Assembly: GCA_030824515.1 (NCBI GenBank)
Contig: JAVBXN010000032.1
Span: forward strand, 1-64,000
DNA: 64,000 nucleotides
Source of the DNA: Pelobacter sp.
GTDB taxonomy: Bacteria > Desulfobacterota > Desulfuromonadia > Geobacterales > Pseudopelobacteraceae
Direction: 5' to 3'
Positions 25,351-34,454 of this stretch are shown here, in pieces. The notes under the pieces are model-generated. The model was not told the origin of the DNA. It was given only the letters and a program-made list of their open reading frames with translations, and made no database searches. Positions within the stretch are counted from its first letter, which is position 1; each line of letters opens with the position of its first letter. Made by a program: the position numbers and the translations under genes.

Positions 25351-26547
25351 ATGAAAGCAAAACTTACCAAACTGTTTATTGATTTTTTTGAGAGCGAGAA
25401 GACATCAGGCATCATCCTGGTCCTCTGCACGTTTACGTCGATCGCTATTGCCAATTCGAATTTTGGGGCAGATTACCTGGATTTATGGCACACCAGGATC
25501 GTTATCGGTGCAGGCGATAGCTTCTCTTTGAATTACACTCTTGAACAGTGGATTAACGATGGTCTGATGGCTATCTTCTTCCTGCTGATCGGACTTGAGA
25601 TCGAAAGAGAACTTTATATCGGCGAATTATCCAATCCCAAAAGCGCATCCCTGCCGATCATTGCCGCGATTGGTGGCATGCTTGTACCTGCGCTGCTGCA
25701 CTTCCTGCTTAATACCGGGACTGCAACTCAAGGCGGCGCAGGCATTCCGATGGCAACTGATATTGCTTTTGCCCTTGGGGTGCTGGCACTGCTCGGAGAC
25801 AGGGTTCCGGTCTCTCTGAAGGTTTTTCTTGCCGCCCTGGCTATTATTGACGATCTGGGCGCGATTCTGGTTATTGCCCTGTTTTATCAAAGTGACTTTT
25901 CGATGCTCTATTTTGTCCTGGCCATAGGAGTGTATGCCGGCTTGCTGCTCTTGAACCGGCTTGGGGTAAACCGTTTGATCGCCTACCTTGTTCCGGGTGT
26001 TTTTATGTGGTATTTCATGCTCCAATCCGGTGTCCATGCCACAATTGCCGGTGTTCTGCTGGCCTTTGCCATTCCGTTCAGGAATGGCGATGAGCAGTCG
26101 CCATCATTCAAGTTGCAGCATTTTCTGCACAAACCGGTAGCTTTTATGATTATGCCGCTATTTGCGCTGGCAAATACCGGCATAATCCTGTCAGCAAACT
26201 GGGCTCCGGGCTTGTTGGAAACAAACAGTCTGGGCATCTTCGCAGGTTTGTTCGTTGGCAAACCTGTGGGCATAGTGTTGTTCAGCCTGGCGGCAGTCAA
26301 GCTGGGGCTGTCTCAATTGCCGGAAGATGTGCATTGGAAGCATATCGTTGGTGCAGGTTTTCTGGGAGGCATCGGATTTACCATGTCAATCTTCATCACC
26401 ATGCTGGCATTCGGTAACCACGGAATCGTCCAAAGCTCGAAAATCAGCATATTACTCAGTTCTTTTTTTGCGGGTATGGTCGGGTTCCTGATTTTGAGGA
26501 GACAAAATGCTGGTATTTTCAATCAAAAGGCAGATCAGATCAACTGA
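25351..26547 (+). CDS. nhaA: Na+/H+ antiporter NhaA (copy 2)
   Basis: 398 residues, typical NhaA length, with about twelve membrane segments. The key motifs resemble E. coli NhaA more closely than copy 1: GIPMATDIAFALGVLALLGDRVP, LAIIDDLGAILVIALFY (the sodium/proton aspartates) and ANTGIIL. AAGGAG lies about 14 nt before the ATG. It is probably co-transcribed with the DUF389 gene. Its last 8 bp overlap the 3' end of the convergent photolyase gene. Two NhaA copies within 7 kb suggest adaptation to salt or pH shifts. Confidence 0.94.
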   Translation: MKAKLTKLFIDFFESEKTSGIILVLCTFTSIAIANSNFGADYLDLWHTRIVIGAGDSFSLNYTLEQWINDGLMAIFFLLIGLEIERELYIGELSNPKSASLPIIAAIGGMLVPALLHFLLNTGTATQGGAGIPMATDIAFALGVLALLGDRVPVSLKVFLAALAIIDDLGAILVIALFYQSDFSMLYFVLAIGVYAGLLLLNRLGVNRLIAYLVPGVFMWYFMLQSGVHATIAGVLLAFAIPFRNGDEQSPSFKLQHFLHKPVAFMIMPLFALANTGIILSANWAPGLLETNSLGIFAGLFVGKPVGIVLFSLAAVKLGLSQLPEDVHWKHIVGAGFLGGIGFTMSIFITMLAFGNHGIVQSSKISILLSSFFAGMVGFLILRRQNAGIFNQKADQIN

Positions 26548-27904
26548 ACAGCCACATTCCTGCATACCTGTCCACATCGAACTTCCTGCGGCAGCCCTTG
26601 TCATTCATATACCTGATCTTGCCAAACACCGGACGCTCGCCCCAGGCCCGGTCATGCACGCCGCCGATGCTCCAGGCGATGCCGGCATAGCCGTTCGGGT
26701 CGCGTCCATCCAGCTGGTAGCGGTCATTCAGATAAATGGCTGTCTCCAGTGCCGCTTCCGGCGACTCCGTCCACTCCAGGATCTTCTTGGCCCAGTACAT
26801 GCGCAGGTAGCCGTGCATCCTGCCGCTGCTGACCATTTCCATCTGGGCTGCGTTCCAGAGCCGGTCATGGGTTGCGGCGTTCTCGAACTGTTCGGCCGAA
26901 TAGAGGTATTCCCGCCGGTCATGGCGATGCTGCGCGATGGTTTTCAAGGACCACTCCGGAAAACCTTCGACCCGGTCATAGTTCAAGTTATACCAGCAGA
27001 AGTTATCAGAAAGTTCCCGCCGTATAATCAGTTCTTCCAGAAATGAAGCGCCGGATGCATTTCCGCCCGACGCCCGCGCCGACTCCAATGCGACACGCTG
27101 GGCCGACAGCTGGCCGAAATGCAGCCAGGGCGAAAGCCCCGACTGTCCGTTGGCATTGGGATCGTTGCGCAGATCGCCATAGCGGGACAGGCAATTGGTG
27201 ATGAAATCATGCAGATAACTATGGGCTGACGCCTCCCCGGGCGACACAGCCGTTTCCGGAACGCTGCGGTCAACCGGCAGCGAATCTACAAGCAGTTCAA
27301 TGGCATCAACTTTGTCAAAGGCAGGCTGGGGGGGATTATCCCGGGTGTACGGATGGGGCACGGGTTGGGGAATGTCAGTCAGGAAATCCGGCAGCAGCCG
27401 GTTGATCTTGGGCCGGATGGTGTAGGCGCCGAATTCCGGTTTTGGTGATGCGATCCGGCAGGGTACGATATTGTGGGCATCTACCTCGATACAGGCCACG
27501 CCTGCATCGGCGGCCACTTTATCACGCCAGGTCCGCTTGATGCGCAACGGGTCGAAGTCGGTCACCAGCGCGCCGACGGCATTTTGCCGGACAAAACGGC
27601 TGACCTCCGCGGGAGGATCCCCCTGCAGCAGTACAAAGGGTATGTTGAGCCGTTCCAGTCGTTGCGCCACCTGTGCCAGGCCGCGCAGCATGAAGCCGTA
27701 CTGCCTGATGGTCGCCCCCAGGAAGGCCGGGGCCAGCGCGAAGACCACGATCAGCGGCGCCTGTCGCTCCAGCGCCAGATTCTGGGCATGGGTCAGCGCC
27801 CAGTTGTCGGCCACGCGCTGGTCGCGGCTCATCCAGTAGACCACCGGACCGGCAGAGACCAGGATATTGTTGAGGAGACTGATCCGGCGCGGATCGACCG
27901 CCAT
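26540..27904 (-). CDS. phr: Class II CPD photolyase
   Basis: 454 residues. It repairs cyclobutane pyrimidine dimers with light and FAD. The N-terminal Rossmann region begins VVYWMSRDQRVADNWAL. Class II signatures near the C-terminus are KKILEWT, YLNDRYQLDGRDPNGYAG, IGGVHDRAWGERPVFGKIRYMN. The chosen ATG at 27904 shares its A with the TAA stop of the upstream permease (TAATG), so translation is coupled; a longer frame begins inside oppC and is rejected. A photolyase in a presumed anaerobe, coupled to a peptide permease, is odd but the family call is firm. Confidence 0.93.
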   Translation of the reverse strand: MAVDPRRISLLNNILVSAGPVVYWMSRDQRVADNWALTHAQNLALERQAPLIVVFALAPAFLGATIRQYGFMLRGLAQVAQRLERLNIPFVLLQGDPPAEVSRFVRQNAVGALVTDFDPLRIKRTWRDKVAADAGVACIEVDAHNIVPCRIASPKPEFGAYTIRPKINRLLPDFLTDIPQPVPHPYTRDNPPQPAFDKVDAIELLVDSLPVDRSVPETAVSPGEASAHSYLHDFITNCLSRYGDLRNDPNANGQSGLSPWLHFGQLSAQRVALESARASGGNASGASFLEELIIRRELSDNFCWYNLNYDRVEGFPEWSLKTIAQHRHDRREYLYSAEQFENAATHDRLWNAAQMEMVSSGRMHGYLRMYWAKKILEWTESPEAALETAIYLNDRYQLDGRDPNGYAGIAWSIGGVHDRAWGERPVFGKIRYMNDKGCRRKFDVDRYAGMWLFS

Positions 27905-28758
27905 TAGCGTTTGACGCGCGGATCGAGGGCGTCGCGGATGCCCTCTCCCAGGAGGTTGTAGGCCAGCACCGTTACCAGAATGGCCAGCCCCGGAAACAGG
28001 GAGAGCCACCAGGCGAACTCGATGTAGTCCTTGCCGGAGGTGAGGATGTTGCCCCAGCTGGGGGTGGGGGGCTGGACGCCGATGCCGAGGAACGACAGCG
28101 CCGATTCGGTCAGGATTGCTCCGGCCACTCCCAGCGTGGCCGAGACCAGCACCGGAGAGACCGCGTTGGGCAGGATGTGGCGGAAGATGATGCGGGCGTT
28201 GGAACAGCCGATGCAGCGCGCCGCCATGATGTAGTCCATCTCGCGGATCGAGAGCGTTTCCGCCCGCACCAGGCGCGCCACCCCCATCCAGCCGGTCAGG
28301 CCGATCACGATCATGATGTACCAGATCGACGGCTCCAGGAAGGTTATCACCGCCAGTATCAGGAAGAAGGCCGGAAAGCAGAGCATGATGTCAACCAGCC
28401 TCATCAGAACCGCGTCCACCGCACCGCTGTAATAACCGGAGAGCAGGCCGACCACGGTGCCGATCGTTACGGCGATGCCGACCGCCACAAAACCGACCTT
28501 GAGCGATATTCGCGCCCCGTAAAGTACCCGACTGAGCACATCCCGGCCAAGCTCGTCGGTGCCGAACCAGTGCTGCCATGACGGCGGCGACAGGACCTTC
28601 CAGGCATTGATGGCGTTGGGGTCATAGGGGGAGATCAGCGGCGCCGCCAGAGAAACCAGGAAAAGCGCCAGCACCACCGCTCCGCCGAGCAGCGCCAGAC
28701 GGTTGCGCTTCAGACGCGGCCAGAAGATGGAGTATAAATAGGAATGCCTGAAGGCCAT
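27904..28758 (-). CDS. oppC: Oligopeptide/dipeptide ABC transporter permease, OppC/DppC type
   Basis: 284 residues with six membrane segments and the extended N-terminal cytoplasmic helix of the OppC group (FWPRLKRNRLALLG). The loop before the first periplasmic domain has HWFGTDELGRDVLSRVLYGARISL, diagnostic of this family. The EAA motif, which docks the ATPase, appears near MAARCIGCSNARIIFRHILPN. It lies 3 bp after oppB and overlaps the photolyase start by 1 bp. No OppD or OppF ATPase is in the window, so those must be encoded elsewhere. Confidence 0.93.
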   Translation of the reverse strand: MAFRHSYLYSIFWPRLKRNRLALLGGAVVLALFLVSLAAPLISPYDPNAINAWKVLSPPSWQHWFGTDELGRDVLSRVLYGARISLKVGFVAVGIAVTIGTVVGLLSGYYSGAVDAVLMRLVDIMLCFPAFFLILAVITFLEPSIWYIMIVIGLTGWMGVARLVRAETLSIREMDYIMAARCIGCSNARIIFRHILPNAVSPVLVSATLGVAGAILTESALSFLGIGVQPPTPSWGNILTSGKDYIEFAWWLSLFPGLAILVTVLAYNLLGEGIRDALDPRVKR

Positions 28759-28761
28759 GCC

Positions 28762-29742
28762 CTACCCCTCCCCGTGCCTGATGCGCGGATCGGCCAGCGC
28801 ATAGCAGAGATCGGCGATCAGGTTGCCGAGCAGCGTCAGAAAGGCTCCGATCACCAGGATACCCATCACCACCGGATAATCGCGCGACATCACGCCCTGG
28901 TAGAAGAGCTGTCCCATGCCCGGTATCGCATAGATGGTTTCAAAGATGACGCTGCCGCCGATCAGTCCGGGAATCGAGAAGCCGAGCAGCGTGATCAGGG
29001 GCAGCAGCGCGTTTCTAAGGGCGTGCTTGTAGATTACGATCCGTTCCGGCAATCCCTTGGCGCGGGCGGTGGTGATGTAATCCTGGCTGATCACGTTCAG
29101 CATCGCCGAGCGCATGTAGCGTGAAAGTCCGGCCAGGCTGCCGAAAGAGGCCACCATCACCGGCATTACCAGGTGTTTGGCCATGTCCCACAGGTAATGC
29201 AAGGTTCCCCAGGAATCACTCCCCAGCGTATGCAGACCGGAAATGGGCAGCCAACCCAGGCGCACTCCGAAGAGATACATCAACAGCAGCGCCAGCCAGA
29301 AGGTCGGCACGGCAAAACCGACAAAGACAAAGACGGTGATGCCCTTGTCCAGCCAGGTGTCACGGCGGGTGGCGGCCAGAATGCCGATCGGGATCGCCAG
29401 GCCGAATTCAAGGATCAGTGCGATGATGTTCAGCGAGATCGTGATCGGCAGGCGTTCCTTGATCTTGTCTTTGACCGGCCGGCCATCGGGCGAAAAGGAA
29501 CGTCCCAGGTCGAGTCTGGCCAGCTTGCCGACCCAGCTCAGATACTGTTCGTGCAGCGGCTTGTCGAGACCGTAGAACTTGGTCAAGCGGTCCCGGGCCT
29601 CCTTGCCGACCTTGGGATTCATCGCCATCTGCATCTCCACCGGCTCTCCCGGAGCCAGGTGGATAACCGCAAAGGTTATCAGCGTGATGCCGAACATCAG
29701 CGGAATCAGCAGCAGTATTCGTTTTAACAGGTATGTTGTCAT
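28762..29742 (-). CDS. oppB: Oligopeptide/dipeptide ABC transporter permease, OppB/DppB type
   Basis: 326 residues, six membrane segments. The family start [22 protein letters not shown], the loop [12 protein letters not shown] and the EAA-like segment [30 protein letters not shown] (spread across ~215-245) are all visible. It forms the heterodimeric channel with OppC. It heads an oppB-oppC-photolyase operon. The matching binding protein at 32.8-34.5 kb is on the same strand but is separated by about 3 kb that includes three opposite-strand genes. Confidence 0.93.
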   Translation of the reverse strand: MTTYLLKRILLLIPLMFGITLITFAVIHLAPGEPVEMQMAMNPKVGKEARDRLTKFYGLDKPLHEQYLSWVGKLARLDLGRSFSPDGRPVKDKIKERLPITISLNIIALILEFGLAIPIGILAATRRDTWLDKGITVFVFVGFAVPTFWLALLLMYLFGVRLGWLPISGLHTLGSDSWGTLHYLWDMAKHLVMPVMVASFGSLAGLSRYMRSAMLNVISQDYITTARAKGLPERIVIYKHALRNALLPLITLLGFSIPGLIGGSVIFETIYAIPGMGQLFYQGVMSRDYPVVMGILVIGAFLTLLGNLIADLCYALADPRIRHGEG

Positions 29743-30495
29743 GACATCCGTAATTCACTTTTATATTGGAGGGAGTCACCTTCCGAAAAGGTCCTGATAT
29801 GCGGCGTATTCCGAAGGCTGACCTTTAATTATGTCATCAGCCAAAACGCAACTTGCGTAACATGTACACCGACGGATTGTCAATCCAATCATGATGTCGG
29901 TTACCAGGCTCGGTATCAGCATTCAATAAACAGAATAGATTGATATGCAAATAGCTTCTTGACGCTGGCTCAATAATGGAATAATTATTTGAACCTTTGA
30001 GATTACACTTCGTTAAATTGAGTACACTTGGCCTGCTCGGCACCTTTTTCAAGGTGCGGCTGACAACAGTTCTCGTGACAGATGTATGAACTCGACACTA
30101 TTTTTAAGTTTGCACCCCTGTCATTCAAGTATTTTATCGAATTCAATCAATACCGGCATATATATTGCTTCATTAGAACTACAAAACATAAGCAGGTTAC
30201 ACCGGATCAGCCAGAATATCTGTGCAACATTTTGATAAGAGTATTTCTGCACAATTTAAGTACGGCGCAATGCCTGTTTCGTTACGCTAAAACACGGATA
30301 ATTGCAATATATGTCAGTGTAATGGATATATTCAAAATCGCCGGCCTCTGACTAACAGGATAAGTTCATTGATATGATTTTTTACCGGAAAACTCTAGAT
30401 AGCAATTTCTAAATCATCAACAACCGGGCTGTTGTCGGGTAAAGTCATTCAGCACAAAATAAACAGCCGCATCGACGGCATACACGGAGGAAAAA
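29743..30495. other. 753-bp AT-rich intergenic region, no gene supported
   Basis: It separates divergent oppB (minus) and the 98-residue protein gene (plus). It is clearly AT-richer than its neighbours. The ORFs at 30082-30351 (plus) and 29837-30052 (minus) have no ribosome-binding site, no signal peptide and irregular composition. A short inverted repeat (CACCTTTTTCAAGGTG, 30040-30055) is present. The stretch may be a decayed gene or a regulatory spacer. Confidence 0.5.
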
Positions 30496-30792
30496 ATGAA
30501 AACTCGTATTGTTATGCTGGTAATGGTGATGGTATCCGCATGGAGTTCACTGGTATTTGCAGCTGAATCCAAGATGGTCGGCACAATTTCGGCAATCGAA
30601 ATGCGTGGCAACGTTGCGGAAATAACCATGCAGGATCGAAAAAACGACGAAAGTGTAGTTCTGCACGTTCGCGACGCTTCGACACTGGAAAAACTGAAAG
30701 ACAAAAAGATCCGTGTAGGTGATGAGCTGCGTATCCGATTTGACAAAGGCACCAAGGTTATCACCTATGTCAGAAAGACCGCCGGCTGCTGA
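30496..30792 (+). CDS. Small exported protein of unknown function
   Basis: 98 residues, CGGAGG 6 nt before the ATG. A signal peptide covers ~1-22 (VMLVMVMVSAWSSLVFAA). The mature ~76 residues are an alternating beta pattern (MVGTISAIEMRGNVAEITMQD, then VVLHVRDASTLEKLKDKKIRVGDELRIRFDKG) that resembles a small OB-fold. They end in a lone cysteine (TAGC). No family is recognised with confidence. A terminator follows 24 bp after the stop, so it is expressed alone. Periplasmic or outer-membrane location is inferred. Confidence 0.7.
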   Translation: MKTRIVMLVMVMVSAWSSLVFAAESKMVGTISAIEMRGNVAEITMQDRKNDESVVLHVRDASTLEKLKDKKIRVGDELRIRFDKGTKVITYVRKTAGC

Positions 30793-30815
30793 TATACCCC
30801 GAGAGTCGGTTACGA

Positions 30816-30854
30816 GAAGAGGGCCTGGCGTACAGTCCCTCTTCCTGTTTTTTT
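30816..30854 (+). terminator. Intrinsic terminator after the small exported protein gene
   Basis: GAAGAGGG (30816-30823) and CCCTCTTC (30837-30844) form a perfect 8-bp stem with a 13-nt loop. TTTTTTT follows at 30848-30854. Confidence 0.75.
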
Positions 30855-30914
30855 AGCTGTTAGTAGTCCGAATGGCGGAAACTCTCCGCAACTCCATTCA
30901 AGAAGGAATTCATC

Positions 30915-31874
30915 ATGTTTCTGCTGCCAAAAGGAAAACCGTTGGTCGAAAATTTCCCGATCGCCAAACTACAACTCCCTGAAGCGCTCGATAAGCTGAA
31001 AAACGGCAAACTAACCGGATGTGCCATATTTGACTTTCCCGCTTCGGACTGTGCCTTGATCTATGAGGAAGGCAGGCTGATCAGCGTTCTCATGCGACGT
31101 AACAAGATCGAGGAAAAAGATGCTGACGCTCTGCGTGCTTTGGTTGATCAGATAATCCTGACCGACAGCGGCAGCTTTAATGTTTATGGATTTACAAAAG
31201 ATGTAAATCAGGCCGTGCTGGCGCTGATTCGTGGCGTGAAGGTTCTTGACAGGCAAGAATTGAAAATGATCGACTTCAAGAATCTCAGAGAGAGGATCAA
31301 AAATGAGCGCATGACAGCCACGCTCAAGATTTCGACGGATCAAAGTGTTGGCATGATCCTCTATCGGGATGGTGAAACAGTTGGTTTTTTCGATGACACT
31401 GCTGATGCGATCGAAAATTCGCCCGCCAAAGTACAGCAAATAGCCACACTTCCCGGCGCAACTGTTGACCTGATGGCCATCAGGGGGACAGATGGGGTGA
31501 ACCAGGATCTGTCGGCACAGGTGAATATCAGATCACTGTGGGCATCCGCCAAGGGAGATGTTTTTGCCGCACCCGAACCTGCAAACGTTTTTCAACCACA
31601 GGCAGTTGCAGCTCCCCAGCCGCCACCTGTCGCGGCAAACAGCGCTGAAGTTGAAACCGCAATAATTGCGATAGCAAATGCAAGTCTTGGAAAGCTTGGC
31701 AAGACTCTTGTGGATAAGGAACTGTTGAATGCAGGCGGAATCAAGGCACTGAAGGACGAATCCAAGTTGCGTGATTTTCTCAACGCTGTGGAAAAGAGTT
31801 CCATACTTCTGGCTAGTGCCAACAAGATCAAGGAGATGCGCAATGCCATTTCCCTGGAAGTAGAAAAACTTTAA
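30915..31874 (+). CDS. Cytoplasmic protein with duplicated PATAN-like region
   Basis: 319 residues, AAGGA before the ATG. Two stretches look alike. Residues ~22-55 (LDKLKNGKLTGCAIFDFPASDCALIYEEGRLISVL) and ~131-165 (RERIKNERMTATLKISTDQ...GMILYRDGETVGFF) both follow the pattern short helix, two strands, then an acidic turn with a Y-D/E-G-x-x motif, as in PATAN/DUF4388 domains. A Pro/Ala linker (~225-243) leads to a helical C-terminal ~75 residues with two LGKTLVDKELL-like helices. No membrane segment. It is 28 bp before a multi-pass membrane protein gene on the same strand, so the two probably act together. Function unknown. Confidence 0.7.
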   Translation: MFLLPKGKPLVENFPIAKLQLPEALDKLKNGKLTGCAIFDFPASDCALIYEEGRLISVLMRRNKIEEKDADALRALVDQIILTDSGSFNVYGFTKDVNQAVLALIRGVKVLDRQELKMIDFKNLRERIKNERMTATLKISTDQSVGMILYRDGETVGFFDDTADAIENSPAKVQQIATLPGATVDLMAIRGTDGVNQDLSAQVNIRSLWASAKGDVFAAPEPANVFQPQAVAAPQPPPVAANSAEVETAIIAIANASLGKLGKTLVDKELLNAGGIKALKDESKLRDFLNAVEKSSILLASANKIKEMRNAISLEVEKL

Positions 31875-31901
31875 TTTCACACACCCAGATAGGAGCCGTT
31901 T

Positions 31902-32699
31902 ATGGATTTCACGAGTTTTTTTCAGTACTTGACTACAATCATCCCGTTTCTGCCCAAAATCTACAATCCGGTCGTTTATAATGCATCAGACCTGGTGCTG
32001 ATATTTTTCTGGTTTGTCGCGGCTGTTATCAGCTTTTATTTCAGTTATGGAAATGCCCGGCTCTGGACCAGCGTCTCGATCGGTTTCTTCCTGATCTTCT
32101 GGGGACAGGCCTACCTGCTGAACCCCTATGCCTCCAGCTATTTCAGGGTAACCGCCGTGCATACCATCATCGGGGCGGTTTCCATCCTGCTGATCAGCCA
32201 CGGCTTCCAGGAATACTTCCTGTTTACAAAAACCCTGGATATCACCGGTTCAAAGAGAACCATCTATCTGGCCACCATAGGCGCCATTGTTTTGGGAATT
32301 ATATTCGTTTCACTCAATCCCAAGCCCAGCCTGTTCGTGCTCAGAAACTACCGTATGGCGGAAAATACAGTGTGGCTGTTCCTGTCCATAGTTAACATTT
32401 TTGTAGTGTTAAAAATCTACCACGAGATAAAAGGATCTCCCATTGCCAACGGCATACTTTCCTTTGTTCTGGTATTTTTCTTCATCGTTATCTGGAAGGG
32501 CTCGGAACTCTATCTGCAACTGTATCAGTGGGATCCTGCCTGGCAAACATTGGTGGAGGAATTTGACTTTAACATCCAATCCGAGGGCATTGACGGCGCC
32601 ATGGTCAAGATTGCTACAACCATGAGCTCCGCCGGCGCAATGCTTTCAGGTTTATCGGTGGTCGGCACCTTCGCCTACCTTTTCAAGCTGGTTCGCTAG
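31902..32699 (+). CDS. Multi-pass membrane protein of unknown function (about seven TM)
   Basis: 265 residues, TAGGAG before the ATG. Hydrophobic segments lie near 27-47, 53-72, 82-103, 117-138, 153-172, 180-200 and 235-260. Several conserved-looking polar or aromatic residues sit in them (KGSELYLQLYQW). The last segment has a Gly/Ser/Ala face (SSAGAMLSGLSVVGTF). I do not recognise the family. The layout resembles a membrane sensor, and its partner upstream has a PATAN-like duplication. A strong bidirectional terminator follows 22 bp after the stop. Confidence 0.65.
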   Translation: MDFTSFFQYLTTIIPFLPKIYNPVVYNASDLVLIFFWFVAAVISFYFSYGNARLWTSVSIGFFLIFWGQAYLLNPYASSYFRVTAVHTIIGAVSILLISHGFQEYFLFTKTLDITGSKRTIYLATIGAIVLGIIFVSLNPKPSLFVLRNYRMAENTVWLFLSIVNIFVVLKIYHEIKGSPIANGILSFVLVFFFIVIWKGSELYLQLYQWDPAWQTLVEEFDFNIQSEGIDGAMVKIATTMSSAGAMLSGLSVVGTFAYLFKLVR

Positions 32700-32720
32700 C
32701 AAGACCTCTCCAGCAGCTGT

Positions 32721-32764
32721 AACATCAAAGGGGGAAACGGTTGTCCGTTTCCCCCTTTGATGTT
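32721..32764. terminator. Long bidirectional terminator between convergent genes
   Basis: A perfect 20-bp stem (32721-32740 with 32745-32764) around TTGT. The inner part is GGGGGAAACGG/CCGTTTCCCCC. It lies between the plus-strand membrane protein gene and the minus-strand peptide-binding protein gene and can end both transcripts. Confidence 0.85.
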
Positions 32765-32816
32765 GAATGCATAACACTCATGGCAACTTCCATTACCGGT
32801 ACTGAAAGTCGGAAAG

Positions 32817-34454
32817 TCACGGCACGTAAACCTGCTCATTCTTGGGTACGAACCACTTGATCTGGTTATGTCCAATGCCGGCCGGGGCAGGTTCCACGCC
32901 TCGAATGCGGGCGCTTACCACCGGCAATGAATCGGGCACATACAGGAAGGTGTAGGGCTGCTCATCGGCCAGGATCTCCTGGATGCGGAAGTAAGCCCGC
33001 TTGCGCTTCTCGATATCGAAGGTACCGCGCCCTTCCACCAGCAGTCGATCCACCTCCGGATTTTTGTAACCGATAAAATTCAGTTCGCTCGGATTGGTCT
33101 TGCTGGAGTGCCAGATATCGTACATATCCGGGTCTTGCGATATGCCCCAAGCCAGCATCACCACCTCGAAATTGCCCTTGTTTATGAACTCCTTGAGAAA
33201 TGCTGCCCACTCCACGATGCGGATCCTGACGTCGATGCCGACCTGCCTCAGGCGCTGCTGCACGATCTGGGCGGTCATCAGGCGCTGCTGGTTGCCCTGG
33301 TTGGTCAGGATCGTGAATTTGAACGGTTTGCCGTCCTTTACCAGGATTCCTTCGCTGTTTTTATCCTTCCAGCCGGCCTCTGCCAACAGTTCGGCAGCAT
33401 GCTTCGGATCATAGGCGATATCCTTCACATTCGGATTATAGGCCCAGCGCCCCGGAACGATCGGGCCGTACGCCTTCTGTCCCATGCCGAACAGCACCCC
33501 CTGGATCAGCTCGTCCTTGTTGATCGCGGCGGTCATCGCCTGGCGGATGCGCTTGTCGCCAAACAGCGGATGACGCAGGTTGTAACCCATGTAGAGATAA
33601 CCTGATGAGGGATAACGGTATTTGTTGAACAGGGATGTAAAGCTACGTCCGGAAGTCTGGCGAGCGTACTGCACCGGGGTCAGCCCCATCAGGTCGATCG
33701 CGCCGGATTTCAGCTCCATGTACATCGTGGAGGTATCGGGAATGATGCGATAGATGTAACGGTCGATATATGGCCGACCTTCAAAATATTCAGGATTGGC
33801 TTCCAGCACTATTTTCTGTCCCGCCACCCACTCTTTGAAACGGTAGGGACCGGTGCCGACCGGCTTGCGTGCCAGGGGACTCTTGGTGATGTCCTGCCCC
33901 TCCAACAGGTGGGCCGGCAGGATGTTGGTCGCCCACGAGGCCAGGGCCGGCGCGAAGGGCGTGGCATAAACCACCCGGATGGTATGGTCGTCAGGAGCCG
34001 AGATGCTCTTGACCTGTTTGAAATCCTCGGCGTAGGCAGTGGGGGTTTTGGGATCAATGATGACGCGGTAGGTGTAAAGCACATCCCTGGCGGTGAAAGG
34101 CGCACCGTCGTGCCATTTGACACCGCGCCGCAGATGAAATGTTATTGTCAGGCCGTCGGGTGATATATCGAACGATTCGGCCAGGTCACCGGTGATCTTC
34201 AGGTTCTTGTCGTATTTGACCAGGCCATTGTAGATCTGGCCGGCCACGGCATGGGAAGAGGAATCCGAGGCCAGCACCGGGATCAGGGTCGAGGCCTCAC
34301 CGATAGTGCCCTCGACCAGGGAATCGCCGGTGACCGGTGTTGCGGATTCAACGCGTTTGGTTATGGGTTGGCGAGTCTCGGAACTACTGCAGGCAGTCAG
34401 GCAAAGGCAGCACAAAAAAAGAAACAGCAGGCATCTGCCCGTTGAGGCATTCAT
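32817..34454 (-). CDS. Peptide ABC transporter substrate-binding lipoprotein, OppA/DppA family
   Basis: 545 residues. A lipoprotein signal with lipobox LTAC (Cys near 22) is followed by the SBP_bac_5 fold. Family marks: YNGLVKYDKNLKITGDLAESFDISPDGLTITFHLRRGVKWHDGAPFTA (split over ~75-125), PVGTGPYRF and IRQAMTAAINK. It collects peptides or related substrates for the OppBC permease. Its start overlaps the end of the TPR lipoprotein gene by 4 bp, so the two are coupled; the permeases are 3 kb further on. An alternative ligand (nickel, sugars, bile acids) is possible within the family. Confidence 0.92.
   Translation of the reverse strand: MNASTGRCLLFLFLCCLCLTACSSSETRQPITKRVESATPVTGDSLVEGTIGEASTLIPVLASDSSSHAVAGQIYNGLVKYDKNLKITGDLAESFDISPDGLTITFHLRRGVKWHDGAPFTARDVLYTYRVIIDPKTPTAYAEDFKQVKSISAPDDHTIRVVYATPFAPALASWATNILPAHLLEGQDITKSPLARKPVGTGPYRFKEWVAGQKIVLEANPEYFEGRPYIDRYIYRIIPDTSTMYMELKSGAIDLMGLTPVQYARQTSGRSFTSLFNKYRYPSSGYLYMGYNLRHPLFGDKRIRQAMTAAINKDELIQGVLFGMGQKAYGPIVPGRWAYNPNVKDIAYDPKHAAELLAEAGWKDKNSEGILVKDGKPFKFTILTNQGNQQRLMTAQIVQQRLRQVGIDVRIRIVEWAAFLKEFINKGNFEVVMLAWGISQDPDMYDIWHSSKTNPSELNFIGYKNPEVDRLLVEGRGTFDIEKRKRAYFRIQEILADEQPYTFLYVPDSLPVVSARIRGVEPAPAGIGHNQIKWFVPKNEQVYVP

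Noticed and set aside
30082-30351. 89-residue plus-strand ORF
   Set aside because: No ribosome-binding site, no recognisable fold and high AT content.
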